Part shown: one piece after another, positions 12,034 to 24,300 of the stretch
Layout: each line of letters starts with the position of its first letter
Position numbering within the stretch: the first letter of the stretch is position 1
Assembly (NCBI RefSeq): GCF_001540865.1
Contig: NW_017893367.1
Span: 7,321 to 71,320, forward strand
Source of the DNA: Ananas comosus
Taxonomy: Eukaryota > Streptophyta > Magnoliopsida > Poales > Bromeliaceae
Reading direction: 5' to 3'
Length of the DNA: 64,000 nt
Translations under genes and position numbers: made by a program
Notes under the pieces: generated by a model
What the model was told of the DNA's origin: nothing
Database searches by the model: none
Seen by the model: the letters and a program-made list of their open reading frames with translations, nothing else

Positions 12034-15000
12034 CGCTCTAGGGCTATGTTTGATACAGGTGCTATGCATTCATTCATTAGTAGGTCATTTGCACAAATGC
12101 ATGGTATGGAGTTCCAGTTAAGTGGAAGCACTTGGCTTGTAGAGGGCCCCAGGCATGCGTTTATCATTCGGAAGGAGTGTTTGGCGTGTCCAGTCCAAGT
12201 GGGCGACTAAATTATGCCAGTCCGTATGTTGGTGCTCAAGAAGTTGAAGGACTTCGACGTTATATTGGGCATGGACTGGCTCTCGAAGTACTACGCGTCT
12301 ATCGACTGCAAGAGTAAAGTAATAACTTTTCGGGAGTCGGGACAGGAGGAGTTTACTTATTGAGCTTGCAAGAGCTCGTGCTTCGCCACGACCGTGTCGG
12401 CGACGAGGGCGAGGAAGTTGGTCAGCAGCGGTTGCGCGGCTTATTTGGCGACCATTGTGGAGGTTGATTGAGTGGCTCCGGCACTTGAGGAGTTGTCCGT
12501 GGTTCGGGAATTTTCGGACGTATTTTCCGCGGAGTTGCCAGGGATACCGCCGGATCGGGAGATCAAGTTCGTTATAGACTTGATTCCCGGGACCGCGTCG
12601 ATCTCGAAGGATCCATATCGTATGGCACCGGCTGAATTGAAGGAGTTGAGGGCTCAGTTACAAGATCTCCTCGACAAAGAGTTCATCAGGCTGAGTGTGT
12701 CGCCGTGGGGAGCCCCGGTATTATTTGTGCGGAAGAAGGACGGATCATTTTGACTCTGCGTAGACTATCGCGAGTTGAATAAGGTCAGTATCAAGAATAA
12801 GTACCCGTTGCCCCGAATTGATGATTTATTTGATCAGTTGCAACGGTCTCGGGTGTACTCAAAGATAGACCTACAGTCCGGTTATCATCAGCTAAAGATA
12901 AAGCCGGAGGATGTTCAAAAGACCGCGTTTCGCCCGCGGTATGGGCACTACGAATTCACGGTTATGCCGTTCGGGCTCACAAATGCCCCAGCAACGTTCA
13001 TGGACTTAATGAACTGTGTCTTCAGGGAGTACTTGGACCGATTTGTCGTGGTCTTCATAGACGACATCTTGGTCTATTCTCGCAGCGACGAGGAGCATGC
13101 CGAGCATTTGAGAGTAGTGCTTCAAATCCTTCGGGAGGAGAAGGTATATGCTAAATTAAAGAAGTACGACTTTTGGCTCCGAGAAGCTGCATTTCTGGGG
13201 CATATTATTTCCGAGGGTGGAGTTTCTATTGACCCGAGGAAAGTGAAGGCAATCAAGGATTGGCCGCGCCCGACTAATGTCATGGAGGTTTGAAGCTTCG
13301 TGGGCTTGGCAGGCTATTATAGACGGTTCGTGGAGAGCTTCTTGAAAATAGTTATCCTACTTACCCGTTTAACTCAGAAGGGCACCAAGTTTATTTGGAG
13401 TGACGAGTGCGACCGCAGTTTCAAAGACTTGAAAGAGACATTGACTTCGACTCCGGTGCACGCCCTACCGGTGTAAGGTGAAGACTTCATGGTCTATAGC
13501 GATGCATCTTTTTTGGGCTTGGGATGCGTTCCGATGCAAGGCGGGAAGGTGATTGCGTATGCGTCCTGTTAGTTGAAGAGCTACTAGAAGAACTACCCCA
13601 TCCATGACTTGGAGTTAGCGGCGGTGATTTTCTCCTTAAAGCTATGGAGGCACTACTTGTATGGTGCTCATTGCGAAATCTACATCGACCACAAAAGTTT
13701 AAAGTATCTATTTACATAGAAGGAGCTGAATATGCGGCAGCGGCGGTGGTTAGAGCTATTAAATGATTATGATGTTGATATCCTTTACCATTCTGGGAAG
13801 GCAAATGTAGTCGCAGATGCACTTAGCAGGAAGTCGGCGGAGAACCTCGCAGTGTGGGTCACTAATCAAGAGCCCCTGTGGAAGGAAATGGGGCGAATGG
13901 ATCTTGACGTTGTAGCTCCGGAGATTCCGACTATGTTGTTGACTCTCGTTGTCTAACCAACCTTGTTGGCGAGAATCAAAGGATTGCAAACTGCAGACCC
14001 GACTCTCTAAAAGGTGCGACGCGACATCGAGGATGGACAGGGCGGCGATTTCAGTGTAGACGCCGAAGGTGCGCTTCGGTTTCTGAACCGGTGGTGCGTG
14101 CCGAAAAACGAAGAAGTTCGAAAGTTGATATTACAAGAAGCGCATTGGTCTCCCTATAGTATTCACCCGGGCAGCACCAAGATGTATCAAGATCTGAAAT
14201 TGCATTATTGGTGACCGGGAATGAAAGCCGATATTGGACGCTATGTGGCGCAATGTCTAGTATGCCAGCAGGTTAAGGCGGAGCACCGGTTTCCAGTGGG
14301 AAAGCTTCAGAGCCTACTTAACCCCGTTTGGAAATGGGAGGATGTAACTATAGACTTTGTGGTTGGCTTGCCTCGTTCATCGTGTGGCCACGACGCGATT
14401 TGGGTCATTGTGGATCGTTAGACGAAGTCGGCGCACTTTTTACCGATCCACACTACTTGGGCTGGTGATAGATTGGCGCAGGTGTATCTTGATGAGGTAG
14501 TGAGGTTGCACGGGGTCCCGAACTCGATCGTGTCGGATCGAGACCCCCGGTTTACCTCACACTTTTGGAAGAGCCTGCAGGAAGCACTTGGCACACTGCT
14601 CGATTTCAACACCGCGTTTCATCCTCAGACAGATGGGCAGTCGGAGAAAACTATTCAAATTCTGAAGGATAAGTTGCGAGCGTGTGTCATTGACTATAAG
14701 GGTAGTTGGGCAAATCACCTACCGATGGCCGAGTTCGCCTATAACAACAGTTATCAAGTGAGTATAAAGATGGCACCGTTTGAGGCTCTCTACGGACGGA
14801 AGTGTCGATCTCCTATACACTAGAGTGATGTGGGCGAACGTGCGGCATTAGGCCCCAATGTCTTGCGGGAGGCGGATGAGAAGGTCCGCCTCGCTCGCCA
14901 AAGATTACTCACGGCGCAATCTAGACAAGGGAGTTACGCGAATAAGCACCGAAGAGACTTGGAGTTCGCGGTGGGCGACCGCGTATTCTTGAAGGTATCG

Positions 15001-15392
15001 CCCATGAGGGGTGTGAAGCGATTCGGAGTGCGGGGAAAGTTGAGTCCCTGATATATTGGGCCGTATGAGGTGTTGGAGCGGATTAGTGCGGTGGCTTATC
15101 GGCTTGCGTTGCCGCCTAAACTCGCTGATGTTCACAATGTATTCCACGTCTCCAACCTTCGCAAATACATCCACGACCCAGAGCATGCTTTGTTATATGA
15201 GCCGCCGGAACTTCAAGAGGACATGAGCTATGAAGAGTTTCCGGTGATGATTATTGCTCGAGAGGTGCGCAAATTGAGAAATCGTGAGATTCCTACGTCA
15301 AGATTCGGTAGAGCAATCACGACGATCACGAACCCACCTGGGAACTCGAGGATTTGATGAAAAAGCATCACTCTCATCTTTTTGAGGAGTAA
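12034..15392 (+). pseudogene. Ty3 chromovirus pol: protease, RT, RNase H, integrase, chromodomain
   Basis: This is the polyprotein that would copy the element RNA and integrate the DNA. Visible in order: protease LFDTGA (12047-12063); RT with [15 protein letters not shown] and the active site FIDD (13052-13063); RNase H starting VYSDAS (near 13494) and ending ALSRK; the integrase zinc site with CLVC (14253-14264); integrase core residues in 'IDFVVGLP' (14350) and 'SDRDPRF' (14530); and a C-terminal chromodomain (from about 15220, 'YEEFPVMIIAREVRKLRN', then 'HEPTWELEDL' after one frameshift). About 15 in-frame stops interrupt it. Most are readable as Gln, Arg or Trp codons changed by C-to-T or G-to-A. 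Domain order and the CR-type chromodomain place it in the Tekay/Del clade. Confidence 0.92.
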
Positions 15393-15460
15393 GGTATGAG
15401 TTTAAGTTTAAGTTTAAGTTTAAATTGAAAGTTGAGTTAGTTTCGAGGACGAAACTCTTT

Positions 15461-15475
15461 TTAAGGAGGGGAGGA
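15461..15475 (+). promoter_or_regulatory. Polypurine tract
   Basis: TTAAGGAGGGGAGGA immediately precedes the TGTAAGG start of the 3' LTR. This is the expected plus-strand priming site. The same tract appears in reverse at 41443-41457 in the gag-only element. Confidence 0.85.
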
Positions 15476-17912
15476 TGTAAGGAAGGAAGAAACTTAATAT
15501 GTAAATCTGGAACTTCGATCGAAATTGATCGAAATTGAGTTCGGGACGCTTCGGAAAGGCCGAAGGCGTCGAAAACACAATAAGTGCATTAAAGAGGGCC
15601 TCGGAGGGCAAGATGGTGCAATTCTGCACAATTGCAGAATTTTGTGCTCTCGGGGACCGGCCCCTCTAGAGAGAGACCGGTTCCCGTACGCTTGGTGTGT
15701 GGCAGAAAAATGTTGCACACGAAAATTATTCTCAAGGTCCGGTCCCTCAGGAGGAGGGGACCGGTCCCCGTACGCGTAGAATGGGCAAAATAGCACTGCC
15801 CGCAGAGTTTGCTCTCGGGGACCAGTCCCTCTGGGGAAAGACCGGTCCCCGTAGCCCGAAAATGCCCAGGTTGGGCTATGCATAACTTGCATAGTTGAGG
15901 GGGTTTTCAGCAATTGTGCATTGTGGGGATTGCTTGAGAGCTACTCCACTCTCTTCTATCTCATTTCCTCTAGCCTAACCCTAAATCCAAAGCTCTCTCT
16001 CTCTCTCTCTATATCTCTTTTTTTCTCTCCACAAGGAAGGAAGTAGGAGAAGGGGGTGGAGGAGAAGCAAGCTAAGAGAAGGTTCTTCATCATCATTTTC
16101 TTCTTCTTCACCTTGGAGCTAGCTTATTGAGGTAAGCTTGTGGTCCATTCATGGTAGATTTCTTGGGTTAGCTCTATATGCTCTGGAAATGGGCTAGGTG
16201 GAACTCTAGCAAGCCTAATAGATGCTTAATGCTTAAATCTAGAGATTTAATGGAGTATTTTGCGTTAGGGCCAATCTAAGGGTTCCAAATGGGTTTTTGA
16301 GAAACATAGAGGCTTGATCTAAATTAAGCATGTGTAAACCTATTTTATAGGTGTTTAAACGCGTTGGCGAAGACAGTTCGGCAATCCGTCGATCCTGTGT
16401 AAAGTTGTTGGCAAAAGGGGGGGCGGTCATAGCTTCGTTTCCGCTTGGAGGGCCGAAGCGACGTCCTAAAATCGCCGAATCGCATTTCTAGAGTCAGGAC
16501 TTCGCTAAAAAGGTGGGGGGTGTCATCCCGAAGCAACCGAGCTCTTCTTTATGTCTTAGTGCATTGTAAACCTTGCATCTCTTATATAGTTTGCATTGTA
16601 GGATATTAAATGTGCATTTCTATTCCTTATGCTTTCCTAGTTGATGTCATAGTGTGAGTTGAATACTTGATAAAGTGGATAGGTGAGGATTGGGTCTTGA
16701 CATTGAATCCTATAATGCCAAGATAAGAGAGGGTTTGAGGGTTATGTAGCGACATAACGAGTGGCATGTAAATAATAAGGGATCATATGACGAGTGGCAT
16801 ACAACTTAGTGTAAAGGAAACACTTGTGACATAGTGAACTTAGGGAATAGGTGGATTTCCCAAGTTATGACACATTCATGAAAACCGTAGTGTAGTTGAG
16901 ACACTTGATGATGAACATTGGGATAGGTGGATTCCCGAGTGACTGTTAGCCCTAGTTGATAGGGTATCCTCGAGTTGAGAGGATTGGATCATACTCACAG
17001 TCTGTTTAAGCTTGTGGTGGTCGCTCCACACAAGCCTTGCACTCCGGAGTTTGTCACACGAGGGGCAGAGTTGATGTCCTGCAGACGGTCTTGGATTTGT
17101 GAGCGAGGTGCGTCTCCTTACCTTACGAGATGGCATAGTGAGTTGTGGGCGAACCTTAGGGTTAGCCAAATGATTGGGTGAACTAATGAATGACATTATT
17201 TCTTGGACATAGTAGTATGTTAGCAGACTTCTTACTATGTAGCGCATGCATTCATTACACTGGATTAGGCATAGTAGCATACTTATATAGCTTTTCCTTA
17301 CTATGTCGATATTGCTTTCATATCTATCTATCTATCTGTTTGCTTATACCCGCTTAGACCTAGTGGGGAGATCGGCGGAGTCGATGGCCGAACCCACTAG
17401 GAACTATGGACAATAGTTCTCACCCTTCTTTGTTGCAGGGCCGAGTACGAGCACGCCGGGCGAGGATCGTGGTAAGGGCATAGCACCCTAGTAGTAGAGG
17501 CTTTCCTATTACATTAGACACCCTATGTACATGAGCGTAGACGATGTATAGGTTGTGAGATGCTTTTGGAGAGTTGTATTCACACTTATATTATGATGAG
17601 ATGAACTTGTGTCCATATTTTGGAAGTTGTAAATGTAAATCAAGTGAGGTTCATGTTGAATGTGGTGTAATAGATAGAATGTTCTCTCTTTTATTCCCTT
17701 GTATGTGCTTGTGATTCTTGCTCTTACTTGTATAGCACTTGTGGTGCTCCTATCGTCGTTTGTATGGATCATGTATGTGTTTGAATTGTTCCTGGGCAAA
17801 TTCTTGTACATGATCTTGTCGTTGAGCCTTGGGCGGACAGCGGAGGTGCTGTCCGTTCGGCGACTGTTCGACGTGCCCGAACCGACCAAACTGGCGGTCT
17901 CGGGGTGTGACA
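15476..17912 (+). repeat. 3' LTR of the degenerate chromovirus
   Basis: It runs from TGTAAGGAAGG to CGGGGTGTGACA (2437 bp). GGACCGGTCC-type palindromes occur in pairs at about 15650-15855. A CT-rich stretch and a donor-like GAGGTAAGC (about 16131) follow. Conserved hairpins lie at 17010-17035 and 17400-17421, then a CAG acceptor at 17436-17438. The last 12 bases of the neighbouring Cassandra LTR follow directly, so the insertion or deletion junction lies at 17912/17913. Confidence 0.9.
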
Positions 17913-18054
17913 TGGGGTGTTACATTCTCCCATAGTCGACCTTGTGGGAAGCCGCACTCCACTCATTACGATCGTCATCCAGGGAGTCGCACTCCGCCCG
18001 GTGTATAATTCTGACTCAATATAGACTCATCTCACATTTTAGGCTAGTGATCAA

Positions 18055-18065
18055 CTCTGATGCCA
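18055..18065 (-). other. Cassandra primer binding site
   Basis: TGGCATCAGAG on the minus strand, two bases after the LTR end, resembles the tRNA-Met primer sites seen elsewhere in the window (TGGTATCAGAGC). Confidence 0.8.
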
Positions 18066-18067
18066 AC

Positions 18068-18236
18068 TGTGACGTCCCACTTTCCAGGTCACCCATCCTA
18101 GGACTAATTTAGCCCTAGCACGCTTAACTTTTTTAACCTCTTGGGCTCATCCAGCGGCCAAAATACTATAGCCGGGTTAAGAGTTTTAACCCTACTATAT
18201 CTCATATATGGGACATCCAAATACTGGGGTGTCACA
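18068..18236 (-). repeat. Cassandra LTR with 5S rRNA-like promoter sequence
   Basis: The minus-strand LTR begins TGTGACACCCCAG and ends GGGACGTCACA. It contains AGTTAAGCGTGCTAGGGC (18129-18112), like the 5S rRNA A box, and CCTAGGATGGGTGACC, whose GGATGGGTGACC (18098-18087) matches the 5S C box. Cassandra LTRs are known to carry such 5S-derived RNA polymerase III promoter sequence. At 169 bp this LTR is shorter than the usual Cassandra LTR, so it may be an internally deleted copy. Confidence 0.88.
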
Positions 18237-18386
18237 CCGAATATGATATTCATGCTAGATGTTTGACCATGCCTCTCACCTACCAAAAACTAGATGCTTG
18301 TTGAGTAAACCAAAAGCTTTATTGCATAAAATATTCTTACACCCAAATAAAACCTCAATACATTCCTTACCAACCAAATGTTGAAT
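18237..18386. other. Spacer without recognised feature
   Basis: 150 bp between the Cassandra LTR and the next LTR. Nothing is recognised. It ends with TGAAT (18382-18386), the left target duplication of the next element. Confidence 0.6.
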
Positions 18387-21056
18387 TGTAATACACTGAA
18401 CTTTTGCAAATTGCGAAGTTCGAGTATGAGGAATGAGATGTGGATTTATCCTACATGTTTTAAAAGGCTTGGATAAGTTTTTGGACAAGTTAGAGGATGA
18501 TTGGAAAGCTAGAAGCGAGAAAGTGCATTGATCTGGCGAAACTCAGCATTTTCTGCATTGTGTACCGGTACAGCCATTACCCTGTACCGGTACAGGAAGC
18601 AGCAGCAGCTGCAGCTGCGTGGCAGCAGGGTTACTTTGGTCTTTTTCCCTTCTATACTTATCCCTAACACCCCTGCACGACTCTAGCTTATATCTGAGAG
18701 GTGTTAGGGCTTTGAGGATCAGATTGGGGCATTCCTCTTCTTCTCTCTCTAAAGTGTTTCTCTCTCTAAGTAGGATTAAGTGTTGTGAGCTTATTTCTTC
18801 TCCTACTTGAAGCTAGTTGCTTTGAAGAGCCTTGAAGCTGCTGTGGATGAGTGAAGAAGTGTTTGGAGAAGTCTTTCCTATCTTCTGGACCAGCAAGTAG
18901 CTGTGAGGAAGGGAGATGAGGTAATTAACCCAACTACTTGCTATAGATGTTCTTGTAGTAGGGTATTGATGCTGATTTCAGGCTTATTGTTGACAGCAGC
19001 TACAAGTAGCACTTTGAGCTGTCATTGCGACCCGGTGAGCTGGTTTGGAGGGTGTCACAGCTAATGGTAAGTAAGATTCCTGGTTAGTAATCAGATTTTG
19101 ACTATGTTAGGGAGTGGTATTTCACATTAATGTTGTTTTGGGTATCTTTTCGCAGCAGGTTGCGACGGCGTGTCGTATGGTTCTTGGCTGATGTTTGGAA
19201 GCTTTTGGAGGATCAAAACTTAAGGTTTAAGCAGCTCCAAAGCAGGGAATTAAGCTACTACACTGCTTAAGGTGAAGTAGTAGCTGATTTTGGATACTTT
19301 ATTCGTAGTTGATGCAGTTTTTGAAACGTTTGCTCGCTGCAGGTTTGTGAACCACGTTGAACTAATCTAGTGACCTGGGGGACTAGTTTAGAAGGTGGTT
19401 AAACTAAGGGTAAGTTGAAATTTCAGTTAGAAAAACTAAAATCACTGGATTCCGGCTATTTTAACATGTATACAAACCTATTGATGCCATTTTGACGTTG
19501 TTCGCATCGAGATTGCAATCGAGCTTGGGATCGTCTTCAGCTGACTTGTAAGGACTCTTGGAGGTTACGTTTGAGGTACTATTGTAACCCAAACCAAGGA
19601 TTCAAGTTACTACTTTACTCTAATTAAGAGTTTTGCCGAAATTGGATTCTTAAGTAATCATTTCGACATGGTTTTGATGCTTTATTTTCAGCAGGGCTGA
19701 AGTCTAGTAGAGCTGACTTTCGGGACGTCGTTGAACTGATTTGAGCCTAGTAATAGGTGGGTTTGACCTAACCAGAGCAAGTGAAGCTCCCCTATGTTCT
19801 ATATGTTACGATAGAATTGATATAGTCGTGCGTTAGTGTCACTATGTGGCTGCCAGAGGATCGGGATATCTTTGCTAAAACGTTTGACATATTGGAACTA
19901 GAACCTTTATGAAGTAGCGAGAACTCATGCATATTTGCATTTATGCTCATGCTTATGTTAGTTTAGTTGAGTAACTAATGCCATATATGAATTAGCATTA
20001 CTTTCATGCGCTTATTAATCTAGTGGATGCTAGCTATTGACATTGTTATTATATTGAGAATTCCGATCAATCGATCGAGAGTAAAACATAGCATACTATG
20101 CCATGATGTTGAGATATGTTGGACTATGGATTTTGCTTGCTTGCCATTGTGCTCATTCGCACATGCTTGTGAGGGTAGCTCTCTACAAGCCGGCACTCCG
20201 GAGTTGGCCTATGCGACAGTTGCTCGCCCGTGCGGGATTAGGTGCCGAAGTGGATTGCCGTGGGGAGTGTATACTACCACAGGGCCATTAGACGCGGCAC
20301 AAGCTAGACTACCTGGGGTAGGTCCTGTTAAATGAAAAGGAAAACTCTAAATGAGATTTAGTACTAAATGACATTTGACAGTAATGAATGCTTACCAGTT
20401 ATAGTAGATATTTACACATTTGTGCTTATGATCATGTTATATTCATTACTACAGAAATTACAATTACATGTTGATTACATGTTCATTACCTGTTAGCATT
20501 GCATATATATATACCATGCAATTATTGCTTCTACTTTCATTTAGTACATCATGAGCCTAGTGGTGTAATTCGCCGAGGCTGGCGGCTTACCCACTGGGAA
20601 CTATTGTTAATAGTTCTCACGCCCTTTTTATTGTTGTTTTTACAGAGCCATCTATAGGAAAGGCTAGAGACCGTGGCAAGGGAGTCGCGTCTAGCTAGAC
20701 ATTGCTAGGAGCGTGCTAGTCGATCACCTTGCTACTCGGGCTACGGCCGAGGGTGATGTCCAGTATATAGAGAGACTACTATTGTATCTTCTTTTGTATA
20801 CCCCATGATGTATATGTATTTTTTGGACAGTCACTTTAGTTATGATACTTTCTCTTTTAGTCGAGATTTTGGATTGTACACTCTTTGTTCTTTTGCGGAT
20901 AGTATATCGACTTGTACTTTGCTCTGATATCAGGATAGGATTTTCTATGTTTTTCTTCCTATCGACTTGTGTTCTTGTAGACGCCTTATATACTGCAAGT
21001 GTATGGCGGGTCTGTGCACGTACTGGATATGCTTCCGCTGGTACCCGGGCGTGACA
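18387..21056 (+). repeat. 5' LTR of the second chromovirus
   Basis: It begins TGTAATACACTGAAC and ends CCCGGGCGTGACA (2670 bp), followed by a tRNA-Met primer site. Two GTACCGGTAC palindromes (about 18562-18596) lie upstream of a putative promoter. Donor-like GAGGTAAT lies near 18920. Conserved hairpins are at 20165-20190 and 20596-20618. A CAG acceptor-like site is at 20643-20645. Confidence 0.92.
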
Positions 21057-21064
21057 GATTATAG

Positions 21065-21077
21065 TGGTATCAGAGCC
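21065..21077 (+). other. tRNA-Met primer binding site
   Basis: TGGTATCAGAGCC, 8 bp after the LTR end, is the standard plant retrotransposon primer site complementary to the initiator tRNA-Met 3' end. Confidence 0.92.
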
Positions 21078-21397
21078 TAGGGTTGAGTCTTAGTAGACCT
21101 AGCAAACCTTATGCTTGTTGGACTATAAGAATAGGCTCGTGAGAGATGAGGTCTAGTCGAGGTTGTTGTTAGCGAAAGTACTTTGATTGGGTACTTATAA
21201 ACTCCGAATAGTAGGAGTTTGATCGGGATGTGCAATTACTAACTTTGCAGAGGGTCATGTTGGCGGCCACGTGACATCGGAAGTTAGTACGCGTTACATT
21301 TCATTACTTTCGCTTGGTTAGTTGGCTTATACTTGACGTAAAAGGTAAATAGTATAGTTTTTATTAATCTATTTTTGTTTTTATGCTGCAGCTTAAG

Positions 21398-24300
21398 ATG
21401 CCTATGACTCGTTCGAGGACCCCCGATGTAACATACCGAACTTCTAAAATCATGAAGTCACGGTGTACATTTAGATGGTTCCGGTAAGGTTGCGGTGGAA
21501 TCTAACATACCGGATTTTAAATAGAAAAGTGAAAATAAATAAAAATAGTACGAGATACTATTTTATCGGATTTAGAGAAGCGAAATATAGGTTGGGAATG
21601 ACCTGTGCTGAAATCGGAGCGAAAACAGAAGATTTAGAATTTTCTGGGAGAAACGGGGCAGATAAATTAGCAGAAAATGCACAGTCTCAAAAAATTATGA
21701 AAATTGGCGGGGATGCCAGAAATATTTTTGTGAGGCTAGATTTAAAGTTTCATACCATTCTGACACCCGTAGAGAGAGAAATCGAATCTGAAAGCTATCT
21801 GATAAAGATTGCAGTTCGGTACAGTTTTCGGTGACCAAACGGGGTCGAAACTGAAATATTAAAATTTCTTTGAACTTATTAAGTAAAACCGAGCGTGCTT
21901 GTCAAATTTGAGCGAAAACGGACATCCAGAAGGGCTCCGGCGAAAAATAAACTGCCCGAAATGAATAGTGCATAGTTGAGGGGCAAAATGGTAAAAAGGG
22001 TTTAAAACCCCTTTTCTTCTTCTCCTCCCAACCGAGGCTGCCCCAACCGCACACACGCACACATACGCAAACACACACGCATGGAAGAAAGGAGAGAAAT
22101 CTCTTTCTCCCTCTAGATTTTTCCCAAAATGGATGGAGTCGGTGGAGATTGAAGCTTGGAGGTGGATCGCCCTCGTCCGCTTTATCTTCTCCATCGTTTG
22201 AAGCAAGTTTTGAGGTAAGCTTTTGCTACCCTTTAATGGTAGATCTCCAAAGCTTTATTTATAATTCATAGAAATGGATTTATTGGAATCCTATGATGCT
22301 AAATAGGTGATTGTTGCTTAAGTTATGGATCAATTTAGTGAATTTTGCAGTACTTGAAACCTAGGGCTCCAAAATGCAAATTTTGCTAAGAGATGGGTTT
22401 GATCTAAATTAACCCTCCGTAAACCTAATTGCTAGGTAAACAAACACGCTGGCGAAGACGGTTCGGCAATCCGACGAGCCGTTGCGAAGTTATTAAAGAA
22501 ATGGACGTTAGGCTTCGTTTTCGCCGGGAGGGCCGAGGCGACGTCGTAAAATCCTGGAAACGGATTTGAAGCACCGTAGCAGCAAAACAAAGACCCTTTT
22601 TACCCGGAACTGCAAAGCGATGCACGGTTGGTGAGCAATTTCGAGTTCGGGCCGAACCGGGCACCGGGTGCCGCGGGAGGCCGATTGCAAGTGTCGACAA
22701 GCAATCGGAACGCGTGTTAAGGTGGGTTGTGCTTACCGAAGCGACTAGGTCGCCTTTATGTCTAAGCAAGTTAAGAATTCGTATTGATGCATATAAGTAC
22801 GAAATAATGCATGATAATAGTGTAATGCATGATAATTATGCATGTTAATGTAAGTGCTAAGTAGAAATGCATAGTGAGCAATTTACATAATGCTAGTAAT
22901 GCATGATAATAATGTAAAGCATGATAATAATAATATGATGCAAATGCTGAGTAGGTGCATATAAAATGATATGTGAGATTATAAATGCATGAATAGCATT
23001 GTGAGATTATAAAGGGCATGATTAGCATTATGAGATTATATATGCATGTGAACTTGGTTGATAACTCCAAATTGCGTAGAGAACATGGCATTGGAAATAA
23101 GAAAGCATTGTGAGATTATATATGCATGTGAACTTGGTGGATAACTCCAGATTGCGTAGAGAACATGACGTTGGAAATAAGAACGTGAAAACCATAGACT
23201 ACTCGATGGACAACTAGGGTGTCAAATAGATCGAGTGGCATCTAACTTAGTGTTAAAGAACATAGGTTGTGAGTAGACCTAGAATCAAATAGATCGAGTG
23301 GCATCTAACCTAGTGTTAGTAAACATAGGTTAAACAGGAATGACATCGAACCTAGTGTAATTAACATAGGTCGAATATGAACCTAGGATTGAGAACCTAG
23401 GATGAATAAGATTGATGTTGAACCTAGTGTCGTGAACCTAGGCTAGATCGAGTGGCATTAACCTAGTGTCATGAACATAGGTTGACATTGATTCTAGTGT
23501 TGTTGAACCTAGGGTTAATAAAAACCTAGGTAGAGAGGTATTAACCTAGTTTAAAGAACATTGGTTATGGGATAAGGGCGTTAAACCTAGAGTCAGGTAG
23601 ACCTAGGATGGAAAGTGCATTGGACCTAGATAGGTCGATATCATAGGGTTTGAGATTACCCTAGAGGCTTGGGAAATAGATTCCGGAATCTTAGGATTGT
23701 GAACTCGACAGTTCTAGAGCAGTGGGTTGAGTGTGACAGGTTCCCCTCCCACTGGACGAACTTCGAGGATGAGCTGTTGACTGAATCGAGGCCGCGGGTC
23801 GAGTGTGGCAGGTTCCCCTCCCGCCGGCAGAATCGTGCTTCGCTAGGGTTGAGTGTGGCATGTTCCCCTTCCCTATCGGGGGTCTTGGGCCGCGGGTTGA
23901 GTTTGTGGCATAATCCCCTTCCCACCGGAAAGATCCCTGACCACGGGTGTACGCAGCTCTGGGCGACCTGTTGGGCGACTTGATTATGGATTGAAGGCTA
24001 AGGTGTAAGTGAGAGGTCCTTCACCTTGAGCCGGACAGAGCGCGGACCATCCGCAGATGATTGACTCAAGACCGAGTCGGGTGGCATAGTGTGATTAAGG
24101 TAAGAGCAACCTTAAGAAAGAATTTGCCAATGAGTATAGTGGGCCCAAGTGTAAGGTGTAGAGCACCAAGTACAAGTACAAAGAATAAAGAGGAAAGAAA
24201 GAAAAAGAAAATGAAAGATAATGAAAAGGCTAATGCTAAGGAATAGCTAGTAATTGCAGGAAATGAATGGTAGCAAATAGCTAAAATGTAAAGACAAGCA

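Larger units (their letters stand above)
11930..17912 (+). mobile_element. Degenerate Ty3 chromovirus (Tekay/Del type), gag deleted
   Basis: The parts in order are a 5' LTR remnant (11930-12001), the first bases of a tRNA-Met primer site (ctggtat, 12003-12009), a direct jump into protease (12047) with leader and gag missing, a full-length but stop-filled pol to 15392, a polypurine tract, and a 3' LTR (15476-17912). The left end abuts a minus-strand element and the right end sits within a Cassandra LTR. The element cannot transpose on its own. Confidence 0.9.
17913..18236 (-). mobile_element. Cassandra TRIM element (3' LTR truncated)
   Basis: On the minus strand: a 5' LTR (18236-18068), a primer site TGGCATCAGAG, a 143-nt internal region, and the first 12 bases of a second LTR (TGTAACACCCCA, 17924-17913). 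The second LTR start matches the first (TGTGACACCCCA) at 11 of 12 bases. There is no coding capacity, as expected for a terminal-repeat retrotransposon in miniature. The 3' LTR is lost at the junction with the chromovirus LTR. Confidence 0.88.

Noticed and set aside
17500..17913. 134-codon minus-strand ORF
   Set aside because: It is antisense to the end of a chromovirus LTR and overlaps LTR landmarks.
18068..18236. A 5S rRNA gene
   Set aside because: Only the A and C box regions are present, inside an LTR with primer site and paired LTR start, so it is a Cassandra element rather than a functional 5S gene.
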